A DNA stretch of 64,000 nucleotides from Janthinobacterium sp. BJB426 (GCF_002735705.1 NZ_PDZL01000002.1:1-64000), one strand, 5' to 3'; counted from the first letter of the stretch, positions 45,418-55,012 are shown. Program-made: numbers and translations. The notes: generated from the sequence alone by a model not told the origin.

Positions 45418-47280
45418 ATGAGCCATGACCACATCGGTTGCGCCTGCTGCAACCTGCCGCACCTGCCCGCGCTGACCAGCAGCCTGTTGACGGAATCCGC
45501 ACTCGGCGGTGAACTGGAGGCGGCGTTTCAACAAGCATATCCACCGCACGCCGCGACACTGGGGCCGCAAGCCGTGATCTTCCATGGCGGAGTCATCCAT
45601 ACCTTGGCCAGCGGTGGCAGCGGGCAAGTAGAGGCCCTGGGCATCGCCGGCGGTACCATCATTGCCACCGGCACGCTGCCCGAGGTGCGCCAGGCCATGC
45701 AAGCGCACCAGCCGCACGAGACGGATCTGCGCGGCCGTACCTTGCTGCCCGGCTTCGTCGAAGCCCACATGCACGTCCTGCCCAGTGCGCTGTACAAGAG
45801 CTGGCTGTCGCTGACGCCCTTCCAGCAGGCCCCCCTGCAACAGGAATTGAATCCGGAATACAGTTTCCAGAGCATTCGCCAGCAGATACTGAGCGCGCTG
45901 GCACAGCCGCAGAAGCTGCAAAAAGACAAGAAGGGCAACCCTTGGCTGCTCGGCTTCGGCGTCGATCCCTCGCTGATGCACCATTGGGAAGACATCACCG
46001 CCAGCCAGCTCGATACGCTGAGCAGCACGGTGCCCATCCTGCTGATGAACTCTTCCGGCCACCTGGCGTATCTCAATACGGCGGCGCTGAACGCGGCCGG
46101 CATCACGGACAACCCTTCCGGCGTGCTGACCGAGATCAAGATCGCCGAGGCGCTGCTGGTCGCGCCGCAGCCCAAGCTGCTGGACTTTGTCGCGTGCCTG
46201 AAGCAGGTGCTGGACAACGCCTCGGCCATGGGCTTTACCACCGTCTTCGACGCGGGCCTGGGCGCCACCGAGCACCCGCAGGTGGAAATCGGCTTGCTCA
46301 AACTGGCGGCTCATCTCGGTCCCGTGCGCATCGGCGCCGCCTTGTTTACCAAACCCGACGAAGCGGCACTCGACAAGTGGCTGAAGCAGTACAAGCCTGA
46401 CCTGGCCAGCCACGGCGACCAGCGTTTCAGCATCAAGGCGATCAAACTGATCGCCGATGGCTCCAACCAGGGCTTGACCGGTTACCAGAGCCGGCCTTAT
46501 GCCTGCTCGCATGAACACTCGATACCTGGCGTGCCGAGCACCGGCTTGAGCAATTACCAGGACACGTCCAAGTTCACCCGCATGCTGGAGAAGGCGGTGG
46601 GGCAGGGCTGGCCCGTGCTGGTCCACGCCAACGGCGACAAGGCGGTGGAATATGTGCTGGACAGCTACAGGCAGGTATTGACGTCAACGCCAGGCGGCAT
46701 CAGCGAAGAGGAAGCCCGGAAGCGGCGTCAGCTGCGCCTGCGCGTCGAGCATGCATCGCTGCTGAATAATGCGGCCATCAATACCATGGCGGAACTGCAA
46801 CTGAACCCCAGCTTCCTCATCGGCCACGTCGGCTATTGGGGGCATACCTTCCAGCACACCATTTTCGGTCGGGAGCGGGCCGATTTGCTGGACCGCTGCC
46901 ACTCGGCGCTGCAAGCGGGCATGCACATCAGCTTGCACTCGGACCATTTCGTCTCGCCACTGGGCCCCTTGCGCATGATGGAGCAGGCGGTGTTCCGCAC
47001 GATGGAAGCGACGTCAGGGAAAGAAGCGCTGAATCCGCGCGAGTGCCTGAGCCGCATGGCGGCCTTGCGTGCCGTCACGCTCGATGCCGCCTGGCATTGC
47101 CACCTCGACCACCTGGTCGGTTCGCTGGAAGCCGGCAAGCGGGCCGACCTGGTGATCCTTGCGCAAGACCCGCTGGACGAGACAGTGCGCAAACTGCGCG
47201 ACATCGTGGTGGAGGAAACCTGGCTGGCGGGAACGCGAGTACATAGCCACGGCAAGTCGTCGGGCAGCATCGCCCGATAA
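45418..47280 (+). CDS. Metal-dependent amidohydrolase (YtcJ type, amidohydrolase 3 family)
   Basis: A 620-residue enzyme. The first metal motif is LPGFVEAHMHVLPSAL (His-x-His). Later His segments are LVHANGDKAVEYVL and SLHSDHFVSPLGP. It ends with DLVILAQDPLDETVRKLRDI, the typical end of this family. It opens with SHDHIGCACCNLPHLP, an unusual His/Cys-rich N-terminus (HDHIGCACC) that may bind a metal. Substrates of YtcJ proteins are mostly unknown. A strong terminator follows. Confidence 0.88.
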   Translation: MSHDHIGCACCNLPHLPALTSSLLTESALGGELEAAFQQAYPPHAATLGPQAVIFHGGVIHTLASGGSGQVEALGIAGGTIIATGTLPEVRQAMQAHQPHETDLRGRTLLPGFVEAHMHVLPSALYKSWLSLTPFQQAPLQQELNPEYSFQSIRQQILSALAQPQKLQKDKKGNPWLLGFGVDPSLMHHWEDITASQLDTLSSTVPILLMNSSGHLAYLNTAALNAAGITDNPSGVLTEIKIAEALLVAPQPKLLDFVACLKQVLDNASAMGFTTVFDAGLGATEHPQVEIGLLKLAAHLGPVRIGAALFTKPDEAALDKWLKQYKPDLASHGDQRFSIKAIKLIADGSNQGLTGYQSRPYACSHEHSIPGVPSTGLSNYQDTSKFTRMLEKAVGQGWPVLVHANGDKAVEYVLDSYRQVLTSTPGGISEEEARKRRQLRLRVEHASLLNNAAINTMAELQLNPSFLIGHVGYWGHTFQHTIFGRERADLLDRCHSALQAGMHISLHSDHFVSPLGPLRMMEQAVFRTMEATSGKEALNPRECLSRMAALRAVTLDAAWHCHLDHLVGSLEAGKRADLVILAQDPLDETVRKLRDIVVEETWLAGTRVHSHGKSSGSIAR

Positions 47281-47293
47281 GTAGCCGCAATGC

Positions 47294-47333
47294 AAAAGCC
47301 CCCGATAGCTGCCGGCAGCTATCGGGGGCTTTT
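47294..47333. terminator. Strong bidirectional terminator
   Basis: A long, perfect inverted repeat (AAAAGCCCCCGATAGCTGCC and its complement) with a T run after it on both strands. It lies between the converging amidohydrolase and FTR1 genes. Confidence 0.9.
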
Positions 47334-47356
47334 AGTTATTGCGGGGCGTCACAGGG

Positions 47357-49306
47357 TCAAGCCAGTTTGCGCTTGCCTGCGGAAACGCGGTTCCAGCCAT
47401 AGCCGGCGACGATGATGGCCAGGATGGCCGCCTGCGCCAGCAAGGTTTCCAGGGTTGGCAAGATGCCCAGCAGGTCGACGCGGATGAAATCGACGGGGCT
47501 GACGCCGACCCAGCCCGCTTCCTGCAGCGCGGCCACGCCTTTGCCCATCAGGATCACGGCCAGCACGGCCACGAAGGCGGACGTCAGCGAGAAGAACTTG
47601 CCGATCGGCATGCGGGCGCTCGTGCGCAGCAAGGCCCAGGCGATCACGACCAGCAGCACGATGGCCACCAGGAAGCCGCCCAGCAGGGCGCCGCCGTTGC
47701 CGTCCGCTGCCAGGGCGGAATAGAACAGCACGGTTTCAAAGACTTCGCGGTAGACAGCGATGAAGGCCAGGGCGAACAGGCCCCAGGCGGAGCGCCGCGA
47801 CATCGCTGCCGTGAGTTTCTCGTGCAGGTATTCCTGCCAGCGCCCGGCGCTGCTCTTCTGGTGCATCCACAAGCCCACGCTGAGCAGGACCAGGGCCGCA
47901 AACACGGAACCGAGTCCCTCGCTCACTTCACGGCTGGCGCCGCTGATGGTCACCAGATACGTTGCCGCCACCCACGTCAGCCCGCCCGCCACCAGCGCGC
48001 TGGCCCAGCCCGCATGCACATAGGCCAGCACATCCTTGCGCTTGGCCTTGCGCAGGAAGGCGATGATGCCGATCACGATCAGCAGCGCTTCCACGCCTTC
48101 GCGCAGCAAGATCGTCAGGGCGCCGATAAAGGTCGTCATCGGCTCGGCCTTGGCGTCGCCCAGCTCCGCTTCCACGTGGGTAAACAGTTGCTGCAGCTTT
48201 TCACCGGCCGCATCGGCCTCGGCCACCGTGCCCTTGGCAACGGCGGAACGGTAAGCCAGCATGGCGTTTTCCACGGCGAGCAGCAGCGATTTGTTGCGCG
48301 CGCCGACCATCGGCTCGATCGGCTCGAAACCGTCCAGGTAGGCCGACAGGCCCAGGCGTGTGGCGCCCGCGCGGTCGCCCGCATGCATGGCGACCAGGCT
48401 TTCGGCCAGACGCAGACGCGACAGGGCCAGGCCGGCCGGCTTGTGCGCCTCGGCCTTGTCAGCATGGCTGCGCAGGTACGCCGTCAGCGCTTTGGCCTCG
48501 TCCGCGCCCAGCTTGGCGGCCACGGCTTCCTGCGTCAAGGTCGTCACGGCGGCCAGGTCCGCATACAGTTTTTTGCTGCGCGGATCGTCCTGCCACAGCT
48601 TTTCGCCGCGCGTGCTTGCTGCCGCATCGTGCGACATGCCGCCTATATAGAAGGCCAGGTCCCAGCGCTCGTTTTCGGACAGCTGGCCGAAACTGGCCAT
48701 CGAGGTGCCGGCCACGCCTTGCGAAATGACCTGGTACAGCGCCATCAGGCTGCGCGACTGCGCCCGTTCGCCATCCGTGAAGGCGATCGGCTTCGGCTCC
48801 AGGCTGGCCGCCAGCGGACCATCGCCGCCGCCGGCCACGCCGTGGCAAGAAGCGCACTGGGCCGCATACAGGGCCGCGCCGCGCGCCAGGTTGGGCAGCA
48901 CTTTCGGCGCCACGGGTATCGGGTAGGCGGCAATCAGCAAGCCGTTCGCGTGGTGCGCCAGGCGCTTGACTTCCACGCCGTCCGCTTTGGCGACGACGGC
49001 TTTGCGCAGGTCGGCGATGGCGGCGGCAATGGCCGCTTGCGAGGCGTGGGCGGGCAGGGCGGCAATCTGCGTCGTCGCGTTGTCCGTAAAATCGAGCATT
49101 TCCGCGTATTCCGCCTCGCTGACCACCTTGCCGTGCTCGACAGCGCCGCTGTAATCGACGGCAACATAATCAATCAATTGCCACAACTGCTTGGCGCCGG
49201 CGCCTTGGTCGGCCACTTGCGCTTGCGCGCCACCGGCCAGCAACAGGCTGAGACTGGCGGCCACGAGCGGATAGCACACGAGCCATTTCTTGATAGAACT
49301 GAACAT
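47357..49306 (-). CDS. FTR1-family iron permease with N-terminal cytochrome c domain
   Basis: A 649-residue inner-membrane protein that should import iron. The start is ATG 49306, which gives a signal peptide ending GGAQAQ; the ATG at 49321 lies within a Fur box. A heme-binding motif, CASCH, is near residue 149 and belongs to a fused cytochrome c domain. The FTR1 part has both acid motifs: REGVE (LLREGVEALLIVIG) and REVFE (AVYREVFETVLFY), the iron-binding REGLE-type sites. About seven TM segments are in the C-terminal half. The Fur box predicts induction under iron starvation. Confidence 0.92.
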   Translation of the reverse strand: MFSSIKKWLVCYPLVAASLSLLLAGGAQAQVADQGAGAKQLWQLIDYVAVDYSGAVEHGKVVSEAEYAEMLDFTDNATTQIAALPAHASQAAIAAAIADLRKAVVAKADGVEVKRLAHHANGLLIAAYPIPVAPKVLPNLARGAALYAAQCASCHGVAGGGDGPLAASLEPKPIAFTDGERAQSRSLMALYQVISQGVAGTSMASFGQLSENERWDLAFYIGGMSHDAAASTRGEKLWQDDPRSKKLYADLAAVTTLTQEAVAAKLGADEAKALTAYLRSHADKAEAHKPAGLALSRLRLAESLVAMHAGDRAGATRLGLSAYLDGFEPIEPMVGARNKSLLLAVENAMLAYRSAVAKGTVAEADAAGEKLQQLFTHVEAELGDAKAEPMTTFIGALTILLREGVEALLIVIGIIAFLRKAKRKDVLAYVHAGWASALVAGGLTWVAATYLVTISGASREVSEGLGSVFAALVLLSVGLWMHQKSSAGRWQEYLHEKLTAAMSRRSAWGLFALAFIAVYREVFETVLFYSALAADGNGGALLGGFLVAIVLLVVIAWALLRTSARMPIGKFFSLTSAFVAVLAVILMGKGVAALQEAGWVGVSPVDFIRVDLLGILPTLETLLAQAAILAIIVAGYGWNRVSAGKRKLA

Positions 49307-49323
49307 GATTCTCATTCTCATTT
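49305..49323. promoter_or_regulatory. Fur box of the FTR1 gene
   Basis: On the minus strand, AAATGAGAATGAGAATCAT is an array of NATNAT-type hexamers as bound by Fur. It overlaps the start region of the FTR1 gene. The first ten bases are identical to the site at 56619. Confidence 0.75.
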
Positions 49324-49421
49324 GTCGTTAACCCGGCGACTATAGGACAGACAGTGCGGGGTGTCAACGGCGCACGGGTGCGCGCGGGGACAAATGGAGG
49401 GGCAATGCGGTGGAACGAGGG

Positions 49422-50135
49422 CTACTTGTCGGATGCCGGTTTGGCGTACAGGCCCCTGGCCAGGCCATTGTCCGCATCGTCCACTTTCAGGCCACCCTTG
49501 ACGATGCGCAAGTTCAGTTTCTGAAAGGCCTGGCCCCTGAGCCATTGGGCGTCGGTGACGGCGAATGCGGCGAGGCGTTCCGGTGCGCGCTCGGCTGGCA
49601 CGGCCAGCCATTGATAGTCGGCTTTGGAACCCTGGCGGCGCAAGCCGGCCCGCACCCAGCGTTCCGACGCCGGCATGCGGACGATGGCGTCGCCGTTCGC
49701 CACACTCACGGCCGTGGCAGTCTTGCCGCTTTGCGCTTCGAACTTCACTTCCACGTCGGCCATCGGTCCCACTTGGGGGAAACCGACGATGGCCACCCAC
49801 GTGCCCGCTTCGGCGGGTTTCTGGATGCGCATTTCCGATTCCTCGAACACGCGAAACTGCGGCTCCTTGCCGCCGTCGCCCGCCACCAGGGTCACCAGGT
49901 CGCCGGCCACGCGCCACTCGCCGCTGGCTTGCTCGTCGGTATTGCCATAACTGAGCATCCATTCGAACTTGCCATCTTTTTTCAGCAGCAGTTCGGAGCC
50001 CACTTCCATGACGCCTTGCAGATAATAGTGTCCGGGCAGCGAAGGCGCAGCGGTGTCTGCCGCGCTGGCCACACCAGCCGAAAAGGACAAGGCGAGGGCG
50101 GCGCAGACCAGCAGGCCGGAGAGGGATTTCTTCAT
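49422..50135 (-). CDS. Secreted protein of unknown function
   Basis: A 237-residue protein with a signal peptide ending GVASAA. The first third resembles a small lipocalin-like or heat-shock-type domain: GHYYLQGVMEVGSELLLKKD, then KFEWMLSYGNTDEQASGEW. A similar 'G.Y.....vGsel.L..DG.F.w.lsyG..d....G.W' pattern is found in several secreted proteins of unknown role. The C-terminal part is not recognised. No cysteines are seen in the mature part. It lies next to the FTR1 gene but in a separate unit. Confidence 0.65.
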   Translation of the reverse strand: MKKSLSGLLVCAALALSFSAGVASAADTAAPSLPGHYYLQGVMEVGSELLLKKDGKFEWMLSYGNTDEQASGEWRVAGDLVTLVAGDGGKEPQFRVFEESEMRIQKPAEAGTWVAIVGFPQVGPMADVEVKFEAQSGKTATAVSVANGDAIVRMPASERWVRAGLRRQGSKADYQWLAVPAERAPERLAAFAVTDAQWLRGQAFQKLNLRIVKGGLKVDDADNGLARGLYAKPASDK

Positions 50136-50227
50136 CGGTAGGTCCTCGGTGTGTCTTTATGGAATTCCATCATAGCAACATAAATTTACTTGCCGTCGCA
50201 CGACACACCGGCATGCCGGCGTCGCGC

Positions 50228-51265
50228 TTACTTGTCGGTGAAATCGATCACCACGCGCGAGGCCACCTTGCCGTGCTCCAGCCGGCTGAAGATCTCGTTG
50301 ATGGCCGACAGCGGCTGCAATTCCACGCCCGCCTTGACCTTGCCGGTGGCGGCGAAGGCGAGCGCCTCGGCCATGTCCTGGCGCGTGCCCACAAAAGAGC
50401 CGCGTATCGTCACGCAATTGGCGACGACGTCGAACAGCGGCGTCGGGAAGTCGCCCGGCGGCAAGCCCACCAGCACGCAGGTGCCGCGTTTGCGCGTCAT
50501 CGCCACGCCTTGTTGGAAGGCATCGATCGACGGCGCCGTGATCAGCACGCCGTGGGCGCCGCCCCCGGTCGCTTCGCGCAAGGCCGCAACGGGGTCGCCC
50601 TGGCGCGCATTGATGGTCACTTCGGCGCCCAAGGCGCGCGCATGCTCCAGTTTGCCTTCATCGATGTCGACGGCCGCCACGCGCAAGCCCATGGCCACCG
50701 CATATTCGATGGCCAGATGGCCCAGTCCGCCGATGCCGGACACGGCCAGCCACTGGCCCGGCCGCGCGCCCGTTTCCTTGATGCCCTTGTAACTGGTCAC
50801 GCCGGCGCAGATGATGGGCGCCGCTTGCACGGCGGAAAGACCCGCCGGGATATGCGCGACGTAGCGCGGGTCGGCCAGGATGTACTCGGCAAAGCCGCCA
50901 TTCTTGGTATAGCCGCCGAATTGCGCCTCGGCGCACACGGTTTCCCAGGCTGCCAGGCAATGTTCGCAATGGCCGCACGCCGAGTACAACCAGGGCACGC
51001 CGACCCGGTCACCCAGTTGCACTTCCGTCACGCCCGTACCCACGGCCACCACCAGGCCGATGCCTTCGTGGCCGGGAATGAACGGCGGCGTCGGCTTGAC
51101 GGGCCAGTCGCCGCGCGCCGCATGCAAGTCCGTGTGGCACACGCCGCAAGCTTCCGTCTTGACGAGGATCTGGTCGGGGCCGGGCACCGGCACGGGGACG
51201 TCGCGCAGCACCAGCGGCTGGCCCAGCTGTTCGACAACGGCGGCTTTCATGGTGGTGGGTAGCAT
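50228..51265 (-). CDS. adhP: Zinc-dependent alcohol dehydrogenase
   Basis: A 345-residue enzyme. Catalytic zinc ligands are Cys in EACGVCHTDLHAA and His in PGHEGIG; the structural zinc cluster is CGHCEHCLAAWETVC, all four Cys present. The nucleotide motif is GIGGLGHLAIEYAVAMG near residue 175. It matches AdhP, an ethanol and short-chain alcohol dehydrogenase using NAD. The ATG at 51265 has AAAGGAA upstream. An FNR/ANR box 93 bases before it predicts low-oxygen induction. Confidence 0.93.
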   Translation of the reverse strand: MLPTTMKAAVVEQLGQPLVLRDVPVPVPGPDQILVKTEACGVCHTDLHAARGDWPVKPTPPFIPGHEGIGLVVAVGTGVTEVQLGDRVGVPWLYSACGHCEHCLAAWETVCAEAQFGGYTKNGGFAEYILADPRYVAHIPAGLSAVQAAPIICAGVTSYKGIKETGARPGQWLAVSGIGGLGHLAIEYAVAMGLRVAAVDIDEGKLEHARALGAEVTINARQGDPVAALREATGGGAHGVLITAPSIDAFQQGVAMTRKRGTCVLVGLPPGDFPTPLFDVVANCVTIRGSFVGTRQDMAEALAFAATGKVKAGVELQPLSAINEIFSRLEHGKVASRVVIDFTDK

Positions 51266-51357
51266 ATTATTCCTTTGAAGTGGCTAATGTGTAGTGCAGG
51301 ATGCAGAACAGAGTCTTGCGAATGAGCATATTCTGCTGCACACGATACGAAAATTGA

Positions 51358-51371
51358 TTGATCCACATCAA
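51358..51371. promoter_or_regulatory. FNR/ANR box of adhP
   Basis: TTGAT-CCAC-ATCAA is a perfect match to the FNR/ANR consensus. It lies 93 bases upstream of adhP and on the far side also faces arsH. Low-oxygen control of alcohol metabolism is the likely use. Confidence 0.75.
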
Positions 51372-51422
51372 CATATACGGGAAGCGATGGCATGTGCTCA
51401 GATGGAAAATAGGCTTACATTA

Positions 51423-51448
51423 ATTCCATAATTCGACTATTATGGAAT
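51423..51448. promoter_or_regulatory. Perfect inverted repeat in front of arsH
   Basis: ATTCCATAAT-N6-ATTATGGAAT is a perfect 10-6-10 inverted repeat, ending 20 bases before the arsH start. It looks like a dimeric repressor site, ArsR or LysR type. No such regulator gene is visible nearby. Confidence 0.65.
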
Positions 51449-51468
51449 GATTGAAGAAGGAAACCACT

Positions 51469-52053
51469 ATGCATGACTTGCCCAACATCAGCGCGGCCCA
51501 CCTCGATACGCCGACCCTCGATAAACTTGCGCCGCCGACGGTGGCCACGCATGCGCCGCGCATCCTCTTGCTGTACGGCTCGCTGCGGGAACGCTCGTTC
51601 AGCCGTTTGCTGACCCTGGAAGCGGAGCGGCTGCTGCGGCATTTCGGCGCCGAGACGCGGGTGTTCGACCCGCATGGCTTGCCCATGGTCGACAGCGTCA
51701 GCCCTGACCATCCCAAGGTGCGGGAATTGCGCGAACTGTCGCTGTGGTCGGAAGGACAAGTGTGGTGCAGCCCGGAACGCCACGGCGCCGTGACCGGCGT
51801 GTTCAAGTCGCAGATCGACTGGTTGCCGCTGGAAATGGGCAGCGTGCGCCCCACACAGGGACGCACCCTGGCGGTGATGCAAGTGTCGGGCGGCTCGCAA
51901 TCGTTCAACGCCGTCAACGGCTTGCGCGTGCTTGGCCGCTGGATGCGCATGGTGACGATCCCGAACCAGTCGTCCGTCGCCAAGGCATACCAGGAATTCG
52001 ACGACAACGACCGCATGAAGCCGTCGCCATACTTAGAGCCCTGGGAGCGCTAG
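51469..52053 (+). CDS. arsH: ArsH-like NADPH-dependent flavoprotein, C-terminally truncated
   Basis: A 194-residue protein starting at ATG 51469 (AAGGAA seven bases upstream). Flavodoxin-like motifs [38 protein letters not shown] and [20 protein letters not shown] are those of ArsH, which acts on organoarsenicals and quinones. Full-length proteins run on for about forty residues beyond MKPSPY (as YDRVVDVMEEL and a long helix); here the frame ends as LEPWER and stops. The next 280 bases are AT-richer and non-coding, so an insertion or rearrangement appears to have removed the C-terminus. Activity is doubtful, because the lost helix helps form the tetramer. Confidence 0.8.
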   Translation: MHDLPNISAAHLDTPTLDKLAPPTVATHAPRILLLYGSLRERSFSRLLTLEAERLLRHFGAETRVFDPHGLPMVDSVSPDHPKVRELRELSLWSEGQVWCSPERHGAVTGVFKSQIDWLPLEMGSVRPTQGRTLAVMQVSGGSQSFNAVNGLRVLGRWMRMVTIPNQSSVAKAYQEFDDNDRMKPSPYLEPWER

Positions 52054-52335
52054 CGCGACATCTAGTGGTACCTTTTCTGCAGTTTTCGCAAAAACCCCAC
52101 GATGTTGTCGCAAAACACCTCAGAATGATGTCGGCGTACTGCGTACTTTGATTGGCTACCTTGGTAACTAAAAGTGCTGCTAACCTTCGCACCTCATTTG
52201 ACATAATATAAATTATGCGAAGTTATGGATGGATTTCGTAAAACCCCCATTTTGCCGACTCCCCAATCGCAAATGCGATTTTCCCCTCTGCGCGTCGCTG
52301 CCGCCGACGTTGGGCCTCGGCGCTTGAACACGCTG
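52054..52335. other. AT-richer scar region, probable insertion or deletion point
   Basis: This segment follows the truncated arsH and has no gene I can support. It contains CATAAT-ATAA-ATTATG, a palindrome at 52202-52217, and two related segments, TTTCGCAAAAACCCC (near 52084) and TTTCGTAAAACCCCC (near 52234), in the same direction. A minus-strand frame of about fifty codons begins at the palindrome but then runs antisense into arsH, so it is not taken as a gene. The picture fits a mobile-element remnant, type not recognised. Confidence 0.5.
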
Positions 52336-52974
52336 CTACATGAAATATGGCTTGTCCCCGTCCGTGTTCGGTTTGTTCACGCCCAGGTTGGCGTGCTGGT
52401 GCAAGGCTGGCGCGTCGATGATGCGGGCGATCAGGTCTGCCACGCTCTTGCGCGACACCACGGTGCCTTTGAATGGCGCGTGGCGCGTCGTCAGTTCGTA
52501 GTCAACTTCATCCTCGTCCGTCATCCAGGCTGGGCGCACGATGGTGTATGCCAGGCCCGACGCTTCGATGGCGTCGGCGGCGCGGCGGAATGGTTTCAGG
52601 TGTTCCGCCAGCCTGGCGTTGTTCCATGCGCCGAATTTGCCGGGAACTTCGTCGTAGATGCCCATCGACAGGACGAAAATCAGGCGCTCGACACCAGAGG
52701 CCTGCATGGCGGCAATGATGCTGTTGGCTTGGTCTTCCATGTCGTCGCCCACCAGATTGGCGTAGACCAGGTCGTGACCGGGCACCGTTTGCCGCAGCAA
52801 TGCCTGGTCCAGCACGTCGCCGGCCAGCACCGTGCTGTTGGCCGGGACTGGCGTGGGCAGCTTGCCGGGATTGCGCAAGTACAGCGTCAAGGCGATGTCT
52901 TCACTGCCCGCCAAAGCGCGGATGACCCACTGCGCCACCTGTCCGCCTGCACCCAGTATCAATATCTTTTTCAT
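52336..52974 (-). CDS. NAD(P)-binding protein (atypical SDR, NmrA-like)
   Basis: A 212-residue Rossmann protein. The nucleotide loop is ILILGAGGQVAQWVIRALAG and strands follow as VLAGDVLDQALLRQTV. The catalytic Tyr-Lys pair of classical SDRs is not evident; the family is the NAD(P)H-binding type that includes isoflavone reductase-like and NmrA-like proteins. The ATG at 52974 gives MKKILIL; an upstream ATG at 52992 adds six residues. The role is unknown. Confidence 0.85.
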   Translation of the reverse strand: MKKILILGAGGQVAQWVIRALAGSEDIALTLYLRNPGKLPTPVPANSTVLAGDVLDQALLRQTVPGHDLVYANLVGDDMEDQANSIIAAMQASGVERLIFVLSMGIYDEVPGKFGAWNNARLAEHLKPFRRAADAIEASGLAYTIVRPAWMTDEDEVDYELTTRHAPFKGTVVSRKSVADLIARIIDAPALHQHANLGVNKPNTDGDKPYFM

Positions 52975-53177
52975 GATTTTCGCTTTCGCCATGGCACGCT
53001 GCCATGCAGGAAGTTACAGGTTTTCTTGACGGAACGGAACATGGAACTCTTGAAAAAAGACATTGCCCGGTCAGGCGTGTCGGCCTGGCGCCTTGCCTCG
53101 TGGTAAATTGCCGCCCTTGAAGTGTATTTTCAGTGCCTACAATATCAATGAAATCAATCGTTTGCCGACCATTTCGC

Positions 53178-54758
53178 ATGAGAAGTCTCAAGACTCGCAT
53201 ATCCCACGCGCATCCACGCACTGCGCTAGCATCTTGCCGTCGCTTCCTGTCCTTCGCCGGCGCGCTGGCCATCGCGGCCGCCTTGTCCGCCTGCGCCAGC
53301 AAGCCTGGTCCCTGGCCTGCGCGCGCCCTGCCTGCATCAGCTGCCGTGACGGTCGACACCACCCAATTCCTGTCCAGAAAACAGCTGCTGGACTGGCAAG
53401 TCGACCTGGATGAGCGCCGCCTGCGCGCCACCGGATCGCCCCGGCATGAAGCGTATATCGACGCCCTGCATGAACGCCTGGCGCGCGCCGGTGTCAAACA
53501 ACTGCGCTTCGAGCCCGTCAGCTTCCGGCAATGGTCGGTGCAAATGGACGACTGGGGCCTGGAACTGCTCTACGACGACAGAGTTAGCGTATTGTCCACG
53601 GTCGGCTACATCCCGTATTCGGGCGTAACGCCGCCGTCTGGTATTACGGGCCGCATCGCCTATCTGGCGCCGGGGGCCAGGCCCGATGCCAGCCTGGCCG
53701 GCAAGCTGGTGCTCGTCGACATGCCCGCCGTGGCGTGGACAGGCCAGGCGTTTCACCAGACCGCCGTGCACGTCCACGATCCGGACCACGCCATGGGGCC
53801 GGACACGCCGTATGCACGCCAGTTCCAGATGCTGGGGCCGTTCATCGCCCTGCTGGACAGCCTGCAGGCGGCCGGTGCGGCGGGCGTGATCGTCATTCTC
53901 GATACGCCGCCATTGACGGCGGCCGGCCTGTATGCGCCCGGCGATGGCAAAGTGCGCCAGTTGCCCGGCGTGTTTATCGACCGCGACGGTGGCCAGCGCC
54001 TGCGCGAAAGCGTGCTGGCAGGCACGGCGCCCGTGCTGCGGCTGACCATGGCTGCCACCGTGCGGCAGGTGCAGACGCGCAATCTGATCGGCATCATCCC
54101 CGGCAAGTCCGAGGAATTGATGGTGCTGGGTAGCCACACGGATGGCACGAACGCGCTGGCAGACAATGGGCCGAACGCCATCGTCGACATGGCCCAGTAC
54201 CTGACGCGCCTGCCGCAGGACAGCTTGCCGCGCAGCGTCATGTTGTTGCTGACGAGCGGCGACCTCGCCGGCGGTGTAGGCGCCGAACAGTTTCTCGAAC
54301 GGCACGAGGACGATGGCTTGATGCAGCGCATCGCCGTGATGCTCGCCATCGGGAACCTGGGCGCGCTGGAAGTGCTGCCCGACAGCAACGGTTATTTGGC
54401 TCCCACGGGCAGGTTTGAGCCGGCCGCCGTGTTTTCGCCCCGCACGCCGGCCCTGATGGAGGCGTCCCGTGCCATGTTGCGGCAGGCCGATGCGGCGCCA
54501 GCGTTCGTGTTGCCTTCAATCAAGCCCGGCTCGAAGTATGCCGGCTGGCCTGGCGCGGACCAATATGTACGCGTTTCCCGGCGCATTCCTACGGTGCATT
54601 ACGTCACGCAACCGACCTATTGGCTCAACTATGGCGTCGACGCCGTGACCCGGGCGGATTACCGGCTGATGCAGCGCCAGACCGTGGCCTTGACGCAAAT
54701 GCTGCTGGACCTGTCGCGTGTGCAGCATGCCGATTTACGCGAGGAAACAGCGCCGTAA
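53178..54758 (+). CDS. M28-like metallopeptidase lipoprotein with degenerate metal site
   Basis: A 526-residue protein. A signal peptide with lipobox (LSACAS) predicts a lipoprotein. A PA-type inserted domain is at about 150-290. The peptidase part has the first two ligands of M28, His and Asp in VLGSHTDGTNALADNGPN. The usual Glu-Glu pair ('GAEExGL') is replaced by SGDLAGGVGAE, and the C-terminal His motif is not clear (HYVTQPTYWLNYG), so the site looks altered. It may be a pseudo-enzyme or act differently. The start is unclear (53148 and 53133 also possible), without a good ribosome site. Confidence 0.75.
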   Translation: MRSLKTRISHAHPRTALASCRRFLSFAGALAIAAALSACASKPGPWPARALPASAAVTVDTTQFLSRKQLLDWQVDLDERRLRATGSPRHEAYIDALHERLARAGVKQLRFEPVSFRQWSVQMDDWGLELLYDDRVSVLSTVGYIPYSGVTPPSGITGRIAYLAPGARPDASLAGKLVLVDMPAVAWTGQAFHQTAVHVHDPDHAMGPDTPYARQFQMLGPFIALLDSLQAAGAAGVIVILDTPPLTAAGLYAPGDGKVRQLPGVFIDRDGGQRLRESVLAGTAPVLRLTMAATVRQVQTRNLIGIIPGKSEELMVLGSHTDGTNALADNGPNAIVDMAQYLTRLPQDSLPRSVMLLLTSGDLAGGVGAEQFLERHEDDGLMQRIAVMLAIGNLGALEVLPDSNGYLAPTGRFEPAAVFSPRTPALMEASRAMLRQADAAPAFVLPSIKPGSKYAGWPGADQYVRVSRRIPTVHYVTQPTYWLNYGVDAVTRADYRLMQRQTVALTQMLLDLSRVQHADLREETAP

Positions 54759-55012
54759 CCGCCGCAAGACCTTGTCTGGCATCCACCTCCCTTCCCCGCC
54801 CTGCTCCCGGCGCCATTTCTGGCACCATACCAGCACACTGGAAAACAGCCACTGGTATGGCCCGCATCGCCCTTCATATGGGGAAAGACGGCAACTGGTA
54901 TTGTGATCTTGCGCAAAGAACAAAACCAGTTGACTACCACCTGCAATGCTTGCACTCTGAAAAATCGGACGGTGTCCAGCCGCCCGGTCAAAAAAATACA
55001 CAAGGAGATGCA

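Noticed and set aside
51914-52204. A minus-strand open frame starting at the palindrome beyond arsH
   Set aside because: It runs antisense into the arsH gene and has no ribosome site or recognised family.
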